From the NCBI RefSeq assembly GCF_009793355.1, contig NZ_WTKP01000005.1:186001-250000 (forward strand): 64,000 bases of DNA, written 5' to 3'. The position numbers were made by a program, and so were the translations under genes. The DNA is from Vreelandella zhuhanensis. GTDB taxonomy: Bacteria > Pseudomonadota > Gammaproteobacteria > Pseudomonadales > Halomonadaceae. The notes beneath the pieces were generated by a model. It was not told the DNA's origin and ran no database searches. It saw only the letters and a program-made list of their open reading frames with translations. Within the stretch, counting starts at the first letter, position 1, and each line of letters opens with the position of its first letter. Of this stretch, positions 9,552 through 18,166 are shown in pieces.

Positions 9552-11012
9552 TCAGGCCTCCTTGACGAGAGCGGGGTCATTGGCGGCAGCGCTATCGATC
9601 CCACGCACATCCACGAAATGTCCGGCGATAGCGGCAGCGGCGGCCATGGCCGGGCTGACCAGATGCGTGCGCCCGCCGTAGCCTTGGCGACTTTCGAAAT
9701 TACGGTTGGACGTGGACGCACAGTGCTCACCGGCACCCAGCTTGTCGGCGTTCATCGCAAGGCACATGGAACAGCCCGGCTCGCGCCATTCAAAGCCCGC
9801 TTCAATGAATATCCTGTCGAGCCCTTCCGCTTCCGCCTGGCGCTTGACCAGACCGGACCCCGGCACCACCATCGCCAACATGATCGAACCGGCAACCTTC
9901 TTGCCACGCGCCACCTTGGCCGCTTCACGCAGGTCTTCGATGCGCGAGTTGGTGCAGGAGCCGATGAATACCTTGTCCAGCTTAATATCGGTGATCTTCT
10001 GATTGGCCAAAAGCCCCATGTATTCCAGCGCTCGCGCATGGCTGCGCTGCACGGTTTCATCAAAAGCCGCAGCGGGATCGGGCACCTGGCCGGAGATACC
10101 TGTCACCATTTCCGGGCTGGTTCCCCAGCTCACTTGAGGCTCGATGTCCTCGGCCTTCAAGGTAACCTCCTTGTCGAAGGCTGCACCGTCATCGGATACC
10201 AGATGGCGCCAATCGGCGACCGCCGCCTTCCACTGGTCGCCCCGGGGCGCATAAGGACGCTCCGCCAGGTAATCGATGGTGGTGTCGTCGACGGCGATCA
10301 GGCCCACCCGGGCGCCCGCTTCGATGGCCATGTTGCACACAGTCATGCGGCCTTCCATGGAAAGCGAGGCAATGGCGTCACCGGCAAATTCAATCGCATA
10401 ACCGGTACCACCCGCGGTACCGATCTTGCCGATAATGGCCAAGACGACGTCCTTGGCGGTAACACCGGTGCCCAGCTCACCTTCGACGCGCACCTGCATG
10501 TTCTTCATTTTCTGCGCCAGCAGGCACTGGGTCGCCAGCACATGCTCGACTTCCGAGGTGCCGATACCGTGCGCCAAGGCGCCGAAGGCCCCATGAGTCG
10601 CGGTATGGGAATCGCCGCAGACCACTGTCATGCCGGGAAGCGTGGCGCCCTGCTCCGGGCCTACCACGTGCACGATGCCTTGGCGGGGGTCGTTGATCTT
10701 GAACTCTTCGATACCGAAGCTCAGGCAGTTTTCATCTAGCGTCTGCACCTGGATCAAGGACGTCGCATCCTTGATACCGGCGTTGCCTTCGGCACGTTCC
10801 TTGATGGTGGTCGGCACATTGTGGTCCGGCGTCGCCAGGTTGGCATCCAGGCGCCACGGCTTGCGCCCGGCCAGACGCAGGCCTTCGAACGCCTGGGGAG
10901 ACGTCACTTCATGCAGCAAGTGGCGGTCGATGTAGATCAGCGCGGTGCCGTCATCGCGCTGCTTGACCAGATGCTGCGACCAGAGTTTGTCGTAAAGGGT
11001 TTGACCTGACAT
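9552..11012 (-). CDS. leuC: 3-isopropylmalate dehydratase large subunit
   Basis: LeuC is the aconitase-like [4Fe-4S] subunit of isopropylmalate isomerase. The start at [14 protein letters not shown] (11012) has a GGGAGAG ribosome site; the reading frame stays open upstream but no family residues lie there. Cluster ligands are in [13 protein letters not shown] and [11 protein letters not shown]. The substrate residues in [14 protein letters not shown] are intact. The usual length is reached (486 residues). It is the first gene of leuCDB and is transcribed divergently from the LysR gene at 11146. Confidence 0.98.
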   Translation of the reverse strand: MSGQTLYDKLWSQHLVKQRDDGTALIYIDRHLLHEVTSPQAFEGLRLAGRKPWRLDANLATPDHNVPTTIKERAEGNAGIKDATSLIQVQTLDENCLSFGIEEFKINDPRQGIVHVVGPEQGATLPGMTVVCGDSHTATHGAFGALAHGIGTSEVEHVLATQCLLAQKMKNMQVRVEGELGTGVTAKDVVLAIIGKIGTAGGTGYAIEFAGDAIASLSMEGRMTVCNMAIEAGARVGLIAVDDTTIDYLAERPYAPRGDQWKAAVADWRHLVSDDGAAFDKEVTLKAEDIEPQVSWGTSPEMVTGISGQVPDPAAAFDETVQRSHARALEYMGLLANQKITDIKLDKVFIGSCTNSRIEDLREAAKVARGKKVAGSIMLAMVVPGSGLVKRQAEAEGLDRIFIEAGFEWREPGCSMCLAMNADKLGAGEHCASTSNRNFESRQGYGGRTHLVSPAMAAAAAIAGHFVDVRGIDSAAANDPALVKEA

Positions 11013-11125
11013 GTGCTCTCCCGGGCGGTGCCCTGCTAGTGTGTCTTGCCAGCGTCTTCGCGCCGGTGATGCTTGAGTGTTACGCGGGCTGCACATAAAT
11101 GCAATTCATGTTATTCATGCTTTAG

Positions 11126-11140
11126 ATTCCAAACTGGAAT
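11126..11140. promoter_or_regulatory. LysR-type operator (T-N11-A palindrome)
   Basis: ATTCCAAACTGGAAT is a perfect inverted repeat (ATTCCA-AAC-TGGAAT) fitting the T-N11-A rule for LysR regulators. It sits 5 bases before the LysR start codon and 113 bases upstream of leuC. Binding there would repress the regulator's own expression and could serve as the recall site for controlling leuCDB. Function is inferred from position and symmetry. Confidence 0.6.
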
Positions 11141-11145
11141 ACCAA

Positions 11146-12027
11146 ATGGATACCCAAAACCTGCAAGCCTTCCTGGCCGTGGCCGACACGCAAAGCTTCT
11201 CGCGTGCCGCTGAACAATTGCACCTCACCCAGCCGGCCGTGAGCAAGCGCATCGCCACCCTGGAGTCTCAGTTGAGCACGCGCCTATTCGACCGCATCGG
11301 GCGGCGTATCGCGCTTACCGAGGCAGGCAGCGTGCTGCTGCCCCAGGCGCGGCATATTCTGTTCACGGTGGAAGATAGCCGCCGGGCACTCGCCAACCTA
11401 TCCGGCCATGTGGGCGGCCGCTTGACCCTGGCCACCAGCCACCACATCGGACTGCACCGGCTACCCCCGCTACTGAAGCAGTACACTCAGCGTCACCCGG
11501 AAGTGGAGCTGGACCTGCACTTTCTCGATTCCGAACATGCCTACCAGGGCGTACTGGACGGCACCCTGGAAATGGCCGTGGTGACCCTTGCGCCCCACCC
11601 TTTCGAGCAACTTTACGTGGTCGAGTTATGGCGCGATAGATTGTGCTTTGTATGCGCCGCCGACCATCCCTTGGCACGCCAGGGGCATCTCTCGCTGGAA
11701 GCGCTGTGCCGATATAATTGCATACTGCCGGGGGCCAAGACGTTCACCCGCTCGCTGATCGAGCAGCGTTTCGCTGAAGCAGGCCTGCAACTGCCGGTGA
11801 GCATCTCGACCAATTATCTGGAAACGCTGAAGATGATGTGCAGCGTGGGGCTAGGCTGGAGCCTGCTGCCGGAAAAGATGATCGACAGCGAGCTTATCGA
11901 GCTTAGGGTAGACACCGCACCGATCCACCGCCCGCTAGGGTATCTGGTGCATACCAACAGGACACTTTCAAATGCGGCAAGGCGCATGATTGAGCAGCTG
12001 GAAAGTTCCAGCAAAGCTCCGAGCTGA
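11146..12027 (+). CDS. LysR-family transcriptional regulator divergent from leuC
   Basis: LysR regulators bind DNA through an N-terminal winged helix-turn-helix and sense a co-inducer with a periplasmic-binding-like domain. Here the HTH is residues 1-60 (MDTQNLQAFLAVAD..., SFSRAAEQLHLTQPAVS), followed by the sensing domain to residue 293. The start was placed at MDTQNLQ; a longer reading would swallow the operator-like palindrome just upstream. Divergence from leuCDB suggests that it controls leucine synthesis, as similar genes do in pseudomonads. The ligand is unknown. It converges with the DUF2254 gene, 5 bases apart. Confidence 0.9.
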   Translation: MDTQNLQAFLAVADTQSFSRAAEQLHLTQPAVSKRIATLESQLSTRLFDRIGRRIALTEAGSVLLPQARHILFTVEDSRRALANLSGHVGGRLTLATSHHIGLHRLPPLLKQYTQRHPEVELDLHFLDSEHAYQGVLDGTLEMAVVTLAPHPFEQLYVVELWRDRLCFVCAADHPLARQGHLSLEALCRYNCILPGAKTFTRSLIEQRFAEAGLQLPVSISTNYLETLKMMCSVGLGWSLLPEKMIDSELIELRVDTAPIHRPLGYLVHTNRTLSNAARRMIEQLESSSKAPS

Positions 12028-12032
12028 CTTTC

Positions 12033-13379
12033 TCAAACCGGCCTCCTTGGCGTATCCAAGGGGAGGGAATTGGGCAATCTCAAGCGATGCTCGCCCTTAT
12101 TGAGCCGTGCCGCAATAAACTCTTGGTCCAACGCATCGTTATGAAGTTCGGTTAAGGCTTCGATGACCCGCTCCGCGTGGGCCTGAATGACCTCCAGTTG
12201 CTCGTTTTCAGCGAACAACGAGAGCGTCTTCAATGCCTTGAGCAAGGAAAGACAGATACTTACGTCCGAGCGTCCATAATAAAGAATTGGGGTAAAGAGC
12301 TTATACACCAAGCTGTTGAAGCGCTCCTCCGGCCAGGTTACCCGAATGCGGCCCTGGTCATCGGTCAATGTATTGCAGGGCTGAAACGATAGACGTTGGC
12401 ACAGCAGTTCAGTGATTTGATGAAGACACAGGCGAGCAGTGCCAGGGTCATTGATACCTGGGGATAATGCCTTGATGGCAACTTCCATCAATTGAGTCAG
12501 ACCGTTCACGTACAAACTCTTGACCGATTCTCCTTCCACGTACTCCAGCTGTGACAACGCCGACTTGCACCAGGTCTCGCTGGGGGTCTGGTCGGACTCG
12601 ACCTTGAGCAGAGGGAACGCCTTTATCGTGTAATCACCAAAGGCAAAATTCAAATGTATAGCGGCGTCGATTTTCTCGGCGAGTTTGGCTAATTCCTCGA
12701 GATTGGCATTTTGGATATAACCGCTCTGATCGGAATAAATCCAGTGACAGGTTTTTTCGGAAACTGGAAAGGAGGAAAGGTAACGCCAGGTTTTGGCCTG
12801 CTGTTTCGTCTCGAGACGCTCCATGGAGGCTTGAGCGGATCGGTGCAGCCCTTGAGTAACGGCATTGATCTGGACCGACTGAGAGGCGTTATGAATAAAG
12901 TAGACAAAAAGGGCCAGGCAGTTGATGACCATGCCCGCCCCAAGATAGACCGCCAGCGATCGCCAAAGGTCCGGCGTCGCTCCCTCCATTGGCACCATCA
13001 ATAAAACCAGGATAAATAGGATGGTGCCCAGGTAATGGCCCAGGACCTGCTGATGACGACGTTCAGTCACTAGGCTGAATACTAATTTCAGCGAAAAATT
13101 GCTCCCCGCCTGGGATAGAACGGACATTACCATCGAGAAACTGAACACTACCAGCGAGATCATGCCGCCAATCAAGGTCGCCAGCAGAGTGCGGGCGGTA
13201 TCCGGGTTGTCGAAAGTAAGCGGTTCGAGAAAACCGGGCAGCTGGGATTCGTCTATCGGTGACAGGACAGCAAGCAAACCCAGAGACAGGTAAAAAAGGG
13301 TGATCAGGCTGGTCAGATAGGCGATGCTTTGGCGAAAATTTCTAAAGACCCTGATGGGCCATGCGAATAGAGAAAACAT
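12033..13379 (-). CDS. DUF2254 domain-containing membrane protein
   Basis: Function is not known. The 448-residue protein has four or so membrane helices in the first 150 residues (SIAYLTSLITLFYLSLGLL, TLLATLIGGMISLVVFSFSM, then two more) and a large soluble C-terminal part. The segments VFSFSMVMSVLSQAGSNFS and ALSPGINDPGTA match what I recall of the DUF2254 family. A basic tail ends LPLDTPRRPV. It stands alone, converging with the LysR gene, and its upstream side borders the TnpB-related element. I infer an inner-membrane location. Confidence 0.8.
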   Translation of the reverse strand: MFSLFAWPIRVFRNFRQSIAYLTSLITLFYLSLGLLAVLSPIDESQLPGFLEPLTFDNPDTARTLLATLIGGMISLVVFSFSMVMSVLSQAGSNFSLKLVFSLVTERRHQQVLGHYLGTILFILVLLMVPMEGATPDLWRSLAVYLGAGMVINCLALFVYFIHNASQSVQINAVTQGLHRSAQASMERLETKQQAKTWRYLSSFPVSEKTCHWIYSDQSGYIQNANLEELAKLAEKIDAAIHLNFAFGDYTIKAFPLLKVESDQTPSETWCKSALSQLEYVEGESVKSLYVNGLTQLMEVAIKALSPGINDPGTARLCLHQITELLCQRLSFQPCNTLTDDQGRIRVTWPEERFNSLVYKLFTPILYYGRSDVSICLSLLKALKTLSLFAENEQLEVIQAHAERVIEALTELHNDALDQEFIAARLNKGEHRLRLPNSLPLDTPRRPV

Positions 13380-13430
13380 CGGTATATCCTGGAGGTTGCG
13401 TCAGGTTCATTTATCCATTTTCGCGGAATA

Positions 13431-13487
13431 CCCCGTCTAAGCCACCGCATTAGGCGGGGATGGATAGCGTGGCGCTCGCAGAGCGCC
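13431..13487. repeat. two tandem hairpins upstream of the TnpB-related gene
   Basis: Hairpin 1 (13431-13459) pairs CCCCGTCTAA with TTAGGCGGGG, one G-T wobble, 9-base loop. Hairpin 2 (13471-13487) is GGCGCTC-GCA-GAGCGCC, perfect. Neither has a T-run. Position and form resemble the left-end hairpin of IS200/IS605 elements, or a structured 5' leader of the nuclease mRNA. Confidence 0.55.
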
Positions 13488-13556
13488 TTGGTTTGTGGTT
13501 GATAATGACTGTATATTTTACCATCCTTACCGTAGCGTTTCAGGAAGGAGCTTCGG

Positions 13557-15494
13557 ATGGCTTACGGTCACGGCAACAGCGACTCGGAAAAGCGGATGGT
13601 TTCGCTTGGTGTCGGTCAATTGACCGACGCTAAGTTCCATGCGTTGGTTCAGTTGCGTGATCAGTACCTGGAGGCCGCCAATGCCATGATGACAGCGGTG
13701 TTTGTCAGTGAGCCCTTGGCTGGCGTGCCGGACAAGAAGACGCTCGATCAAGCCCTGCTGGCGATTCAGAAAGACCGCCAGGGGTTGAACAAAGCCTATG
13801 TCGAAAAGGCGCGCATGGCGGTCAAGGATCATGCCCACGAGGCGCATGGGCGTTATCTTAGGCGCCTGGTGGGAAAGCTTTGTCACTGCGCCGATGAAAT
13901 CGAAGGCTATCAGGGCAGCGGGCGGCGCTACTACCATATTGACGAGTCCCTTCAAGACAAGATCAGTCATGCCGAGTTAAGTGCCTTGCAGTGCAACGCC
14001 GAGGGTTGGGAGCGGGCGCTGACCCTGTACCGCCAAGTGGTGGTTCAGGGGTCAGGCGACGGGCTGTCTGAGGCCCAGGCCGCGGTTATTCACCATCTCC
14101 ATGAAGCGGTTCAATCGCGCTATCTCCCGCCGGTGTATGGCAAGGATGAGGCCTTTACCTGCCAGTTGCATCTGGACTATCGCGTGGTGCGTGGCCTGAA
14201 AGACGGCAAGGTGCTTGACCCGCTCAACAAAGCGGCCGCGTTGCTTCTTCACGATCAAACAAACCGCTGCTATCAGCACTTCCTTGAGGTTTCTCATCCC
14301 ACGCCACGGCAGCCGCCGATTCGCATCCCTATCCACCTGACCGAAAAGCGCCTGCGCCGCCTGGGCATTGAGGGGCTAAAGACCGCGTTCAAGAGTTTCG
14401 TCCTGGAAATTGGTACGTCACGCATTGAGGTCAAGGGCGTGGTGGAAAGGGTGCGCCCCGCGTACACCGCCGCGCAAACGACAGCCAATGCCTCCCCCGT
14501 CAAGCTGGCGGACGACGACTTCATTGCCCTGGCCAAGGCACTCAATGAGTGTGACACCCTAATGGGGCGTGATTTCGGCTACGCCAATACCATTGCCCTG
14601 ACGGTATTGAAACGCGAGCGCGCGCTAAGTGCTGACGACCTCCGTGAGTTGATGGTGATTCGCCACCTTCCTCGAGCCCGCGCCAAGGCGGCGATGAAAG
14701 AATGGTTTTCCTCACGAGAAGGGCGAGATATCGAGGTGGTCACCCAGCAATGCTATTCGGGGCGAAACTTCCTGAAGGCGATTCATGGGCATTGTCAGTA
14801 CATCGACCGCCTGAGCAGTCAGATCGACTGCCTTTACAACAAGATCGACGCGCTAAAGTGGATCCTGGTGACTACGCTTGCGTTAAATCCGGAGGAATGG
14901 ATTCCCCAGAAAGGTCTTGCCTTTCCTGATGCCTTCGTTAAATCCCTGCACCAGCGCTTCTTTCATCTGCTTGATAAGGTCACCCACCTCAAAGCCAAGC
15001 GCCGCCAGCGCTATCGCCGCATTGCCGGCCTCAAGAAAAGCTGGTTTGGTTACCTGTCCAATCAGGAAATCGCGCTCGCCAAAGAACATAATGCCGCCAT
15101 GATTCGTGAAGACCTCACGGTCATGGCGGTTGAGAAAACCGCGCCCGACTACAAAGGCCGGCGCTTCAACAAGATGATCAACAACGGGTCGAAGGGGCAA
15201 TACATTCAGCGTGCATCGGACAAACTGCTCTGGAATGGTATTCCAGAGTTGGCGATGCCCACCCCTTACACTTCCCAGGCCTGTCTCTACCATCAACAGC
15301 TCGGGAAGCGGCAGGGCGAACGGTTCACCTGCCCGCGTTGTGAAAAATCCCGGCATTCAGACCTGAATGCCGCCATGAATATTGCCGGGATGCTGCTCAC
15401 GCAGTGGCTTGGCAATAGTGAGAAACGATCTTCTTTTGGCAGGGCTATCTCGTCAGAGAACCTTGTTCATGAGAAGCCACTTCCAACTGCGTAG
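13557..15494 (+). CDS. TnpB-related RuvC-like nuclease (645 residues)
   Basis: TnpB proteins are RNA-guided DNA nucleases of IS200/IS605 elements and ancestors of Cas12. The RuvC triad appears intact: D339 in MGRDFGYAN, E518 in MIREDLTVM, D602 in RHSDLNAAMNIA. Between the last two lies a zinc ribbon of form C576-x2-H579-x12-C592-x2-C595, where the second ligand is His instead of the usual Cys. The protein is far longer than typical TnpB (about 400): there are some 330 residues before RuvC-I and 179 between RuvC-I and RuvC-II, both all-alpha in character. GGAAGGAG lies 6 bases before the ATG. No TnpA or CRISPR is near, so it is either an orphan mobile nuclease or one domesticated by the host. 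Family call good, activity inferred. Confidence 0.8.
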   Translation: MAYGHGNSDSEKRMVSLGVGQLTDAKFHALVQLRDQYLEAANAMMTAVFVSEPLAGVPDKKTLDQALLAIQKDRQGLNKAYVEKARMAVKDHAHEAHGRYLRRLVGKLCHCADEIEGYQGSGRRYYHIDESLQDKISHAELSALQCNAEGWERALTLYRQVVVQGSGDGLSEAQAAVIHHLHEAVQSRYLPPVYGKDEAFTCQLHLDYRVVRGLKDGKVLDPLNKAAALLLHDQTNRCYQHFLEVSHPTPRQPPIRIPIHLTEKRLRRLGIEGLKTAFKSFVLEIGTSRIEVKGVVERVRPAYTAAQTTANASPVKLADDDFIALAKALNECDTLMGRDFGYANTIALTVLKRERALSADDLRELMVIRHLPRARAKAAMKEWFSSREGRDIEVVTQQCYSGRNFLKAIHGHCQYIDRLSSQIDCLYNKIDALKWILVTTLALNPEEWIPQKGLAFPDAFVKSLHQRFFHLLDKVTHLKAKRRQRYRRIAGLKKSWFGYLSNQEIALAKEHNAAMIREDLTVMAVEKTAPDYKGRRFNKMINNGSKGQYIQRASDKLLWNGIPELAMPTPYTSQACLYHQQLGKRQGERFTCPRCEKSRHSDLNAAMNIAGMLLTQWLGNSEKRSSFGRAISSENLVHEKPLPTA

Positions 15495-15540
15495 CAGTTG
15501 GAAGTAGTCGTTCACGCCGTGTTTAAATTGCCTATGCAAT
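15480..15540 (+). ncRNA. candidate omega-RNA scaffold: hairpins spanning the nuclease stop codon
   Basis: An 11-bp perfect stem (CTTCCAACTGC / GCAGTTGGAAG) with loop GTA covers 15480-15504. The TAG stop of the nuclease begins in its loop. A second hairpin, ATTGC-CTAT-GCAAT, lies at 15527-15540. In TnpB elements the guide RNA scaffold overlaps the 3' end of tnpB and the right-end hairpins, with the guide just downstream. That would put a guide at or after about 15541. An alternative is a simple mRNA 3'-end structure, but there is no T-run. Confidence 0.4.
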
Positions 15541-15685
15541 GCAGGGCAGAATACTTTCGTAAGGGTATAATGATGCGGTAATTTTCTTGACGCTCTCTCT
15601 CGCTTGACCCACGCTCAGAACACACCAATTTACTGCCCAGCGTTTCCGGCGAAACACTCAGGAAACAGACAAAAGCTCACGGACC

Positions 15686-17017
15686 ATGAGTAAGAAGGGA
15701 ACCCCATTGCCATTCAAATGGGCATTGATACTCTCAGCTTTATTGATATCCGAGACCGTCCGCGCGCTGTCGCTGGAGGAGGCGCTGGATATCTCCCGGG
15801 AACAGGCAACCACGCTGCAATCACTCGCGGCTGAAACCCAGCGTGCAGAAGCCACTCATCAGCAATCAGCCCAAGCCTACCTCCCCACCATTAGCGCAGA
15901 TGCTACCTGGCTGAGAGCGGATTCTTCCTTCATCACCGGCGTGCCGGTTCCCACCCTGGGCATACCTCTCACCACCCAGCGCAGGGATTTTGGCCCGGTC
16001 GAGGGCACCCTGACGGGCATTCAGGTGATACAGCCGCTGTTCAATGCCGATGCCATTCAGACCCGACAAAGCGCAGCTTTAAATGTGAATGCTCGCCGCT
16101 ATGCCGAGCAATGGGGACAACAGGCCATCCGCCTGGAAGTCTCGCGCCTGTATTTCAATTTCATCCGCCAGCAGCAGCGCGAACAAGCCGCACAAATGTC
16201 GCTGCGTGCGGCCCAGGCATCCGCCAGGCTGGCCCAGGCAAGCTATCGAGAAGGCCTGGCATCGCGTCTGGATACCGAACAGGCAGACGCTGAGCTGGCC
16301 GCAGCCCAAGCCCGGGTGGCACAAGCGATAGCCGAAAAGCGTCAAGCAAAGCTTACACTGAAAAGCCTGCTGGGCATCGCACCGGAGGAAGAAGTGGTAC
16401 TTTCAAGCGCCTTGCCGAAACCTGCGCCTCCCATCGGGATTGACGCTACTCAGGCGAGAAAAGACCTGCAAGCCAGAGAGGTGGCTGTCGAGGCTGCCAG
16501 CGCCGCAGTAAAAGCCTCAAGGGCCGAATGGCTGCCTAACGTGAACCTGCTAGCCCGGCAACAATGGCTTGACGGCGATGAGCCACTCAATACCAGCGGG
16601 GATGGATGGCTGGTCGCGGTCAATCTCCAATGGACCCTTTTTGATGGTCTTGGCCGTGAAGGTAGAATCGCCGAGTCACAGGCTGAAGAACGCAGTGCAC
16701 GGGTGGAACTCGATGAAACCCGTCGGCGCATCCGGCAAGAGCAGGTTATCGCCATGAGCCGCTGGGAAGCCGGATGGGCTGGCTGGCATGCGGCCCAAAA
16801 AGCCCAGGAAGCGGCACAAAGAGCCAACCGACTGGCGTTGCGGCGCTATGAAGAAGGCCTTGGTTCAATGACCGACCTTCTGGCCACCCAGGCCCGGCTC
16901 GATCGTGAACGCCTCGCCCTGATCAATGCCCGCTACCAAGCCGTCCTTGCCGGCATGAACTACTATCTACAGCATGGTTACGACCCGCTTCTGGCGCTGA
17001 AGGACCCGCTCCGATGA
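15686..17017 (+). CDS. TolC-family outer-membrane efflux protein
   Basis: This would be the outer-membrane channel of a tripartite efflux pump. The 443-residue protein has a signal peptide (WALILSALLISETVRA) and then two outer-membrane efflux repeats, each with long heptad-rich helices (LSLEEALDISREQATTLQ at the start, [20 protein letters not shown], and YEEGLGSMTDLLATQARLDRER near the end). These features are typical of the OEP family. Its stop overlaps the adaptor start as ATGA, so the three pump genes form one operon. A TATAAT sits at 15566, about 115 bases upstream. Substrate unknown. Confidence 0.92.
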   Translation: MSKKGTPLPFKWALILSALLISETVRALSLEEALDISREQATTLQSLAAETQRAEATHQQSAQAYLPTISADATWLRADSSFITGVPVPTLGIPLTTQRRDFGPVEGTLTGIQVIQPLFNADAIQTRQSAALNVNARRYAEQWGQQAIRLEVSRLYFNFIRQQQREQAAQMSLRAAQASARLAQASYREGLASRLDTEQADAELAAAQARVAQAIAEKRQAKLTLKSLLGIAPEEEVVLSSALPKPAPPIGIDATQARKDLQAREVAVEAASAAVKASRAEWLPNVNLLARQQWLDGDEPLNTSGDGWLVAVNLQWTLFDGLGREGRIAESQAEERSARVELDETRRRIRQEQVIAMSRWEAGWAGWHAAQKAQEAAQRANRLALRRYEEGLGSMTDLLATQARLDRERLALINARYQAVLAGMNYYLQHGYDPLLALKDPLR

Positions 17018-18165
17018 AGGGTTTGTTTCGCCTTCTGCTGACGCTGGCTGCCCTTTTCATACTGACTGGTTTTATGCTGACGGGTTGTTCCGATGAAGCA
17101 CCTGAGCCCACTGAGGAAACAGCCGCAACGCCTACCGTCAACGTCGGGGAAATAGTCGAATGGCGTCACCCCTCAACCGACCAACTTCCCGGGGTAGTGA
17201 GCCCCGGCAAAAGAGCCGTTCTAAGCACTAGAGTCTCGGGCACCTTGACCTCGGTTCCCGCATCGCCTGGCGACCGGGTGGAAAAAGACGACCTGTTGGC
17301 CACGGTGGATGCAAGAGAGGTGGAAGCAGCCATTTCCGCTGCTCAGGAAAAAGTCACTGCGGCACAGGCCGCGCTTCAGCAGGCAAGGTTGAACAGCCAA
17401 AGGTTGCAAAGGCTTTATGCAGAAGACTTGATTGCCCGAGTGCGCACCGAACAGGCTGATGTCAGAGTGAGTGAACTGGAGGCTCAGTTGCAAGCAGCCC
17501 AGTCAGAGCTCAAGGCGCAACAGGCAAACCGTAGCTACACCCGCCTGACTGCACCGTTCGCAGGCCAGGTCACTGAAACCCTGCTGGATACCGGAAGCTT
17601 TGTCGGCCCCGGCCAGCCTCTGGTGGTGCTCGAAGAGAGGCGCCGGTTACAAATCGATGTTCCGGTTTCCAGTGAGCGGGTAGAGGTGCTGACGCCCGGT
17701 CAGCAGCTTTCGGTGCTTTCTGGCTCTGACGGGACGATGACCGAAGCACGGCTGGTCAGCATAATACCCGCGCTGAACGATGAAGGCACCGGCCAGCGCC
17801 TGAGGCTTTCAGTTGACGACCCACCGAAGGGCCTGAGACCCGGCCAGGTGGTCAGGGTGATAGTGCCGGCCCAGCGCTTCGGGCGACAAGGTTCGGGCGA
17901 TGCCTGGGTGGGGCTGCCGCAGGCGGCGCTGATCCGGCGGGGCCAGCTCACGGGGGTATTGGTGGTGGATGACTCGAATGAACAGCCGACGCTGAATCTG
18001 CGCTGGATAAAGACAATAGCGCCGCCTGCAGACGCGGATAACCTGATACCTGTCACTCAGGGTCTGGCAGTAGGCGAACTTGTGGTTCTGGATCCTTCTC
18101 CGGAGCTTCAGGACGGCCAGACGGTCAGCATTCAGAGGGCCGATCAAAACCTCGGGGAGGAGTGA
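17014..18165 (+). CDS. RND efflux periplasmic adaptor lipoprotein
   Basis: Membrane-fusion subunit that links the RND permease to the TolC-like channel. A lipoprotein signal ends LTGFMLTGCS, so it should be anchored in the outer leaflet of the inner membrane. The order is barrel-sandwich/lipoyl half (VSGTLTSVPASPGDRVEKDD), an alpha-helical hairpin (residues about 100-170), the second lipoyl half (SYTRLTAPFAGQVTETLLD), beta-barrel, and membrane-proximal domain. 383 residues, normal for the family. The preceding gene overlaps by 4 bases and the permease follows immediately. Confidence 0.93.
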   Translation: MKGLFRLLLTLAALFILTGFMLTGCSDEAPEPTEETAATPTVNVGEIVEWRHPSTDQLPGVVSPGKRAVLSTRVSGTLTSVPASPGDRVEKDDLLATVDAREVEAAISAAQEKVTAAQAALQQARLNSQRLQRLYAEDLIARVRTEQADVRVSELEAQLQAAQSELKAQQANRSYTRLTAPFAGQVTETLLDTGSFVGPGQPLVVLEERRRLQIDVPVSSERVEVLTPGQQLSVLSGSDGTMTEARLVSIIPALNDEGTGQRLRLSVDDPPKGLRPGQVVRVIVPAQRFGRQGSGDAWVGLPQAALIRRGQLTGVLVVDDSNEQPTLNLRWIKTIAPPADADNLIPVTQGLAVGELVVLDPSPELQDGQTVSIQRADQNLGEE

Positions 18166-18166
18166 C

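Larger units (their letters stand above)
13431..15540 (+). mobile_element. putative IS200/IS605-derived unit carrying a TnpB-related nuclease only
   Basis: The unit comprises two strong hairpins on the left, the 645-residue TnpB-related gene, and two hairpins at its 3' end. It lies between two ordinary chromosomal genes, DUF2254 and the efflux operon. There is no Y1 (TnpA) or serine transposase gene on either side. IS200/IS605 ends are subterminal hairpins rather than inverted repeats, which fits what is seen. The exact ends and target tetranucleotide cannot be fixed from one copy, so the bounds given are only the outermost hairpins. Confidence 0.5.

Noticed and set aside
9543..10739. A 398-codon plus-strand frame opposite leuC
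   Set aside because: It is the antisense shadow of a strongly conserved enzyme in GC-rich DNA; its protein shows no domain, and leuC explains the constraint.
13380..15685. CRISPR array or Cas12 locus near the TnpB-related gene
   Set aside because: No direct repeats of 20-40 bases with spacers on either side, and no cas1/cas2 genes. The only structures are inverted repeats.
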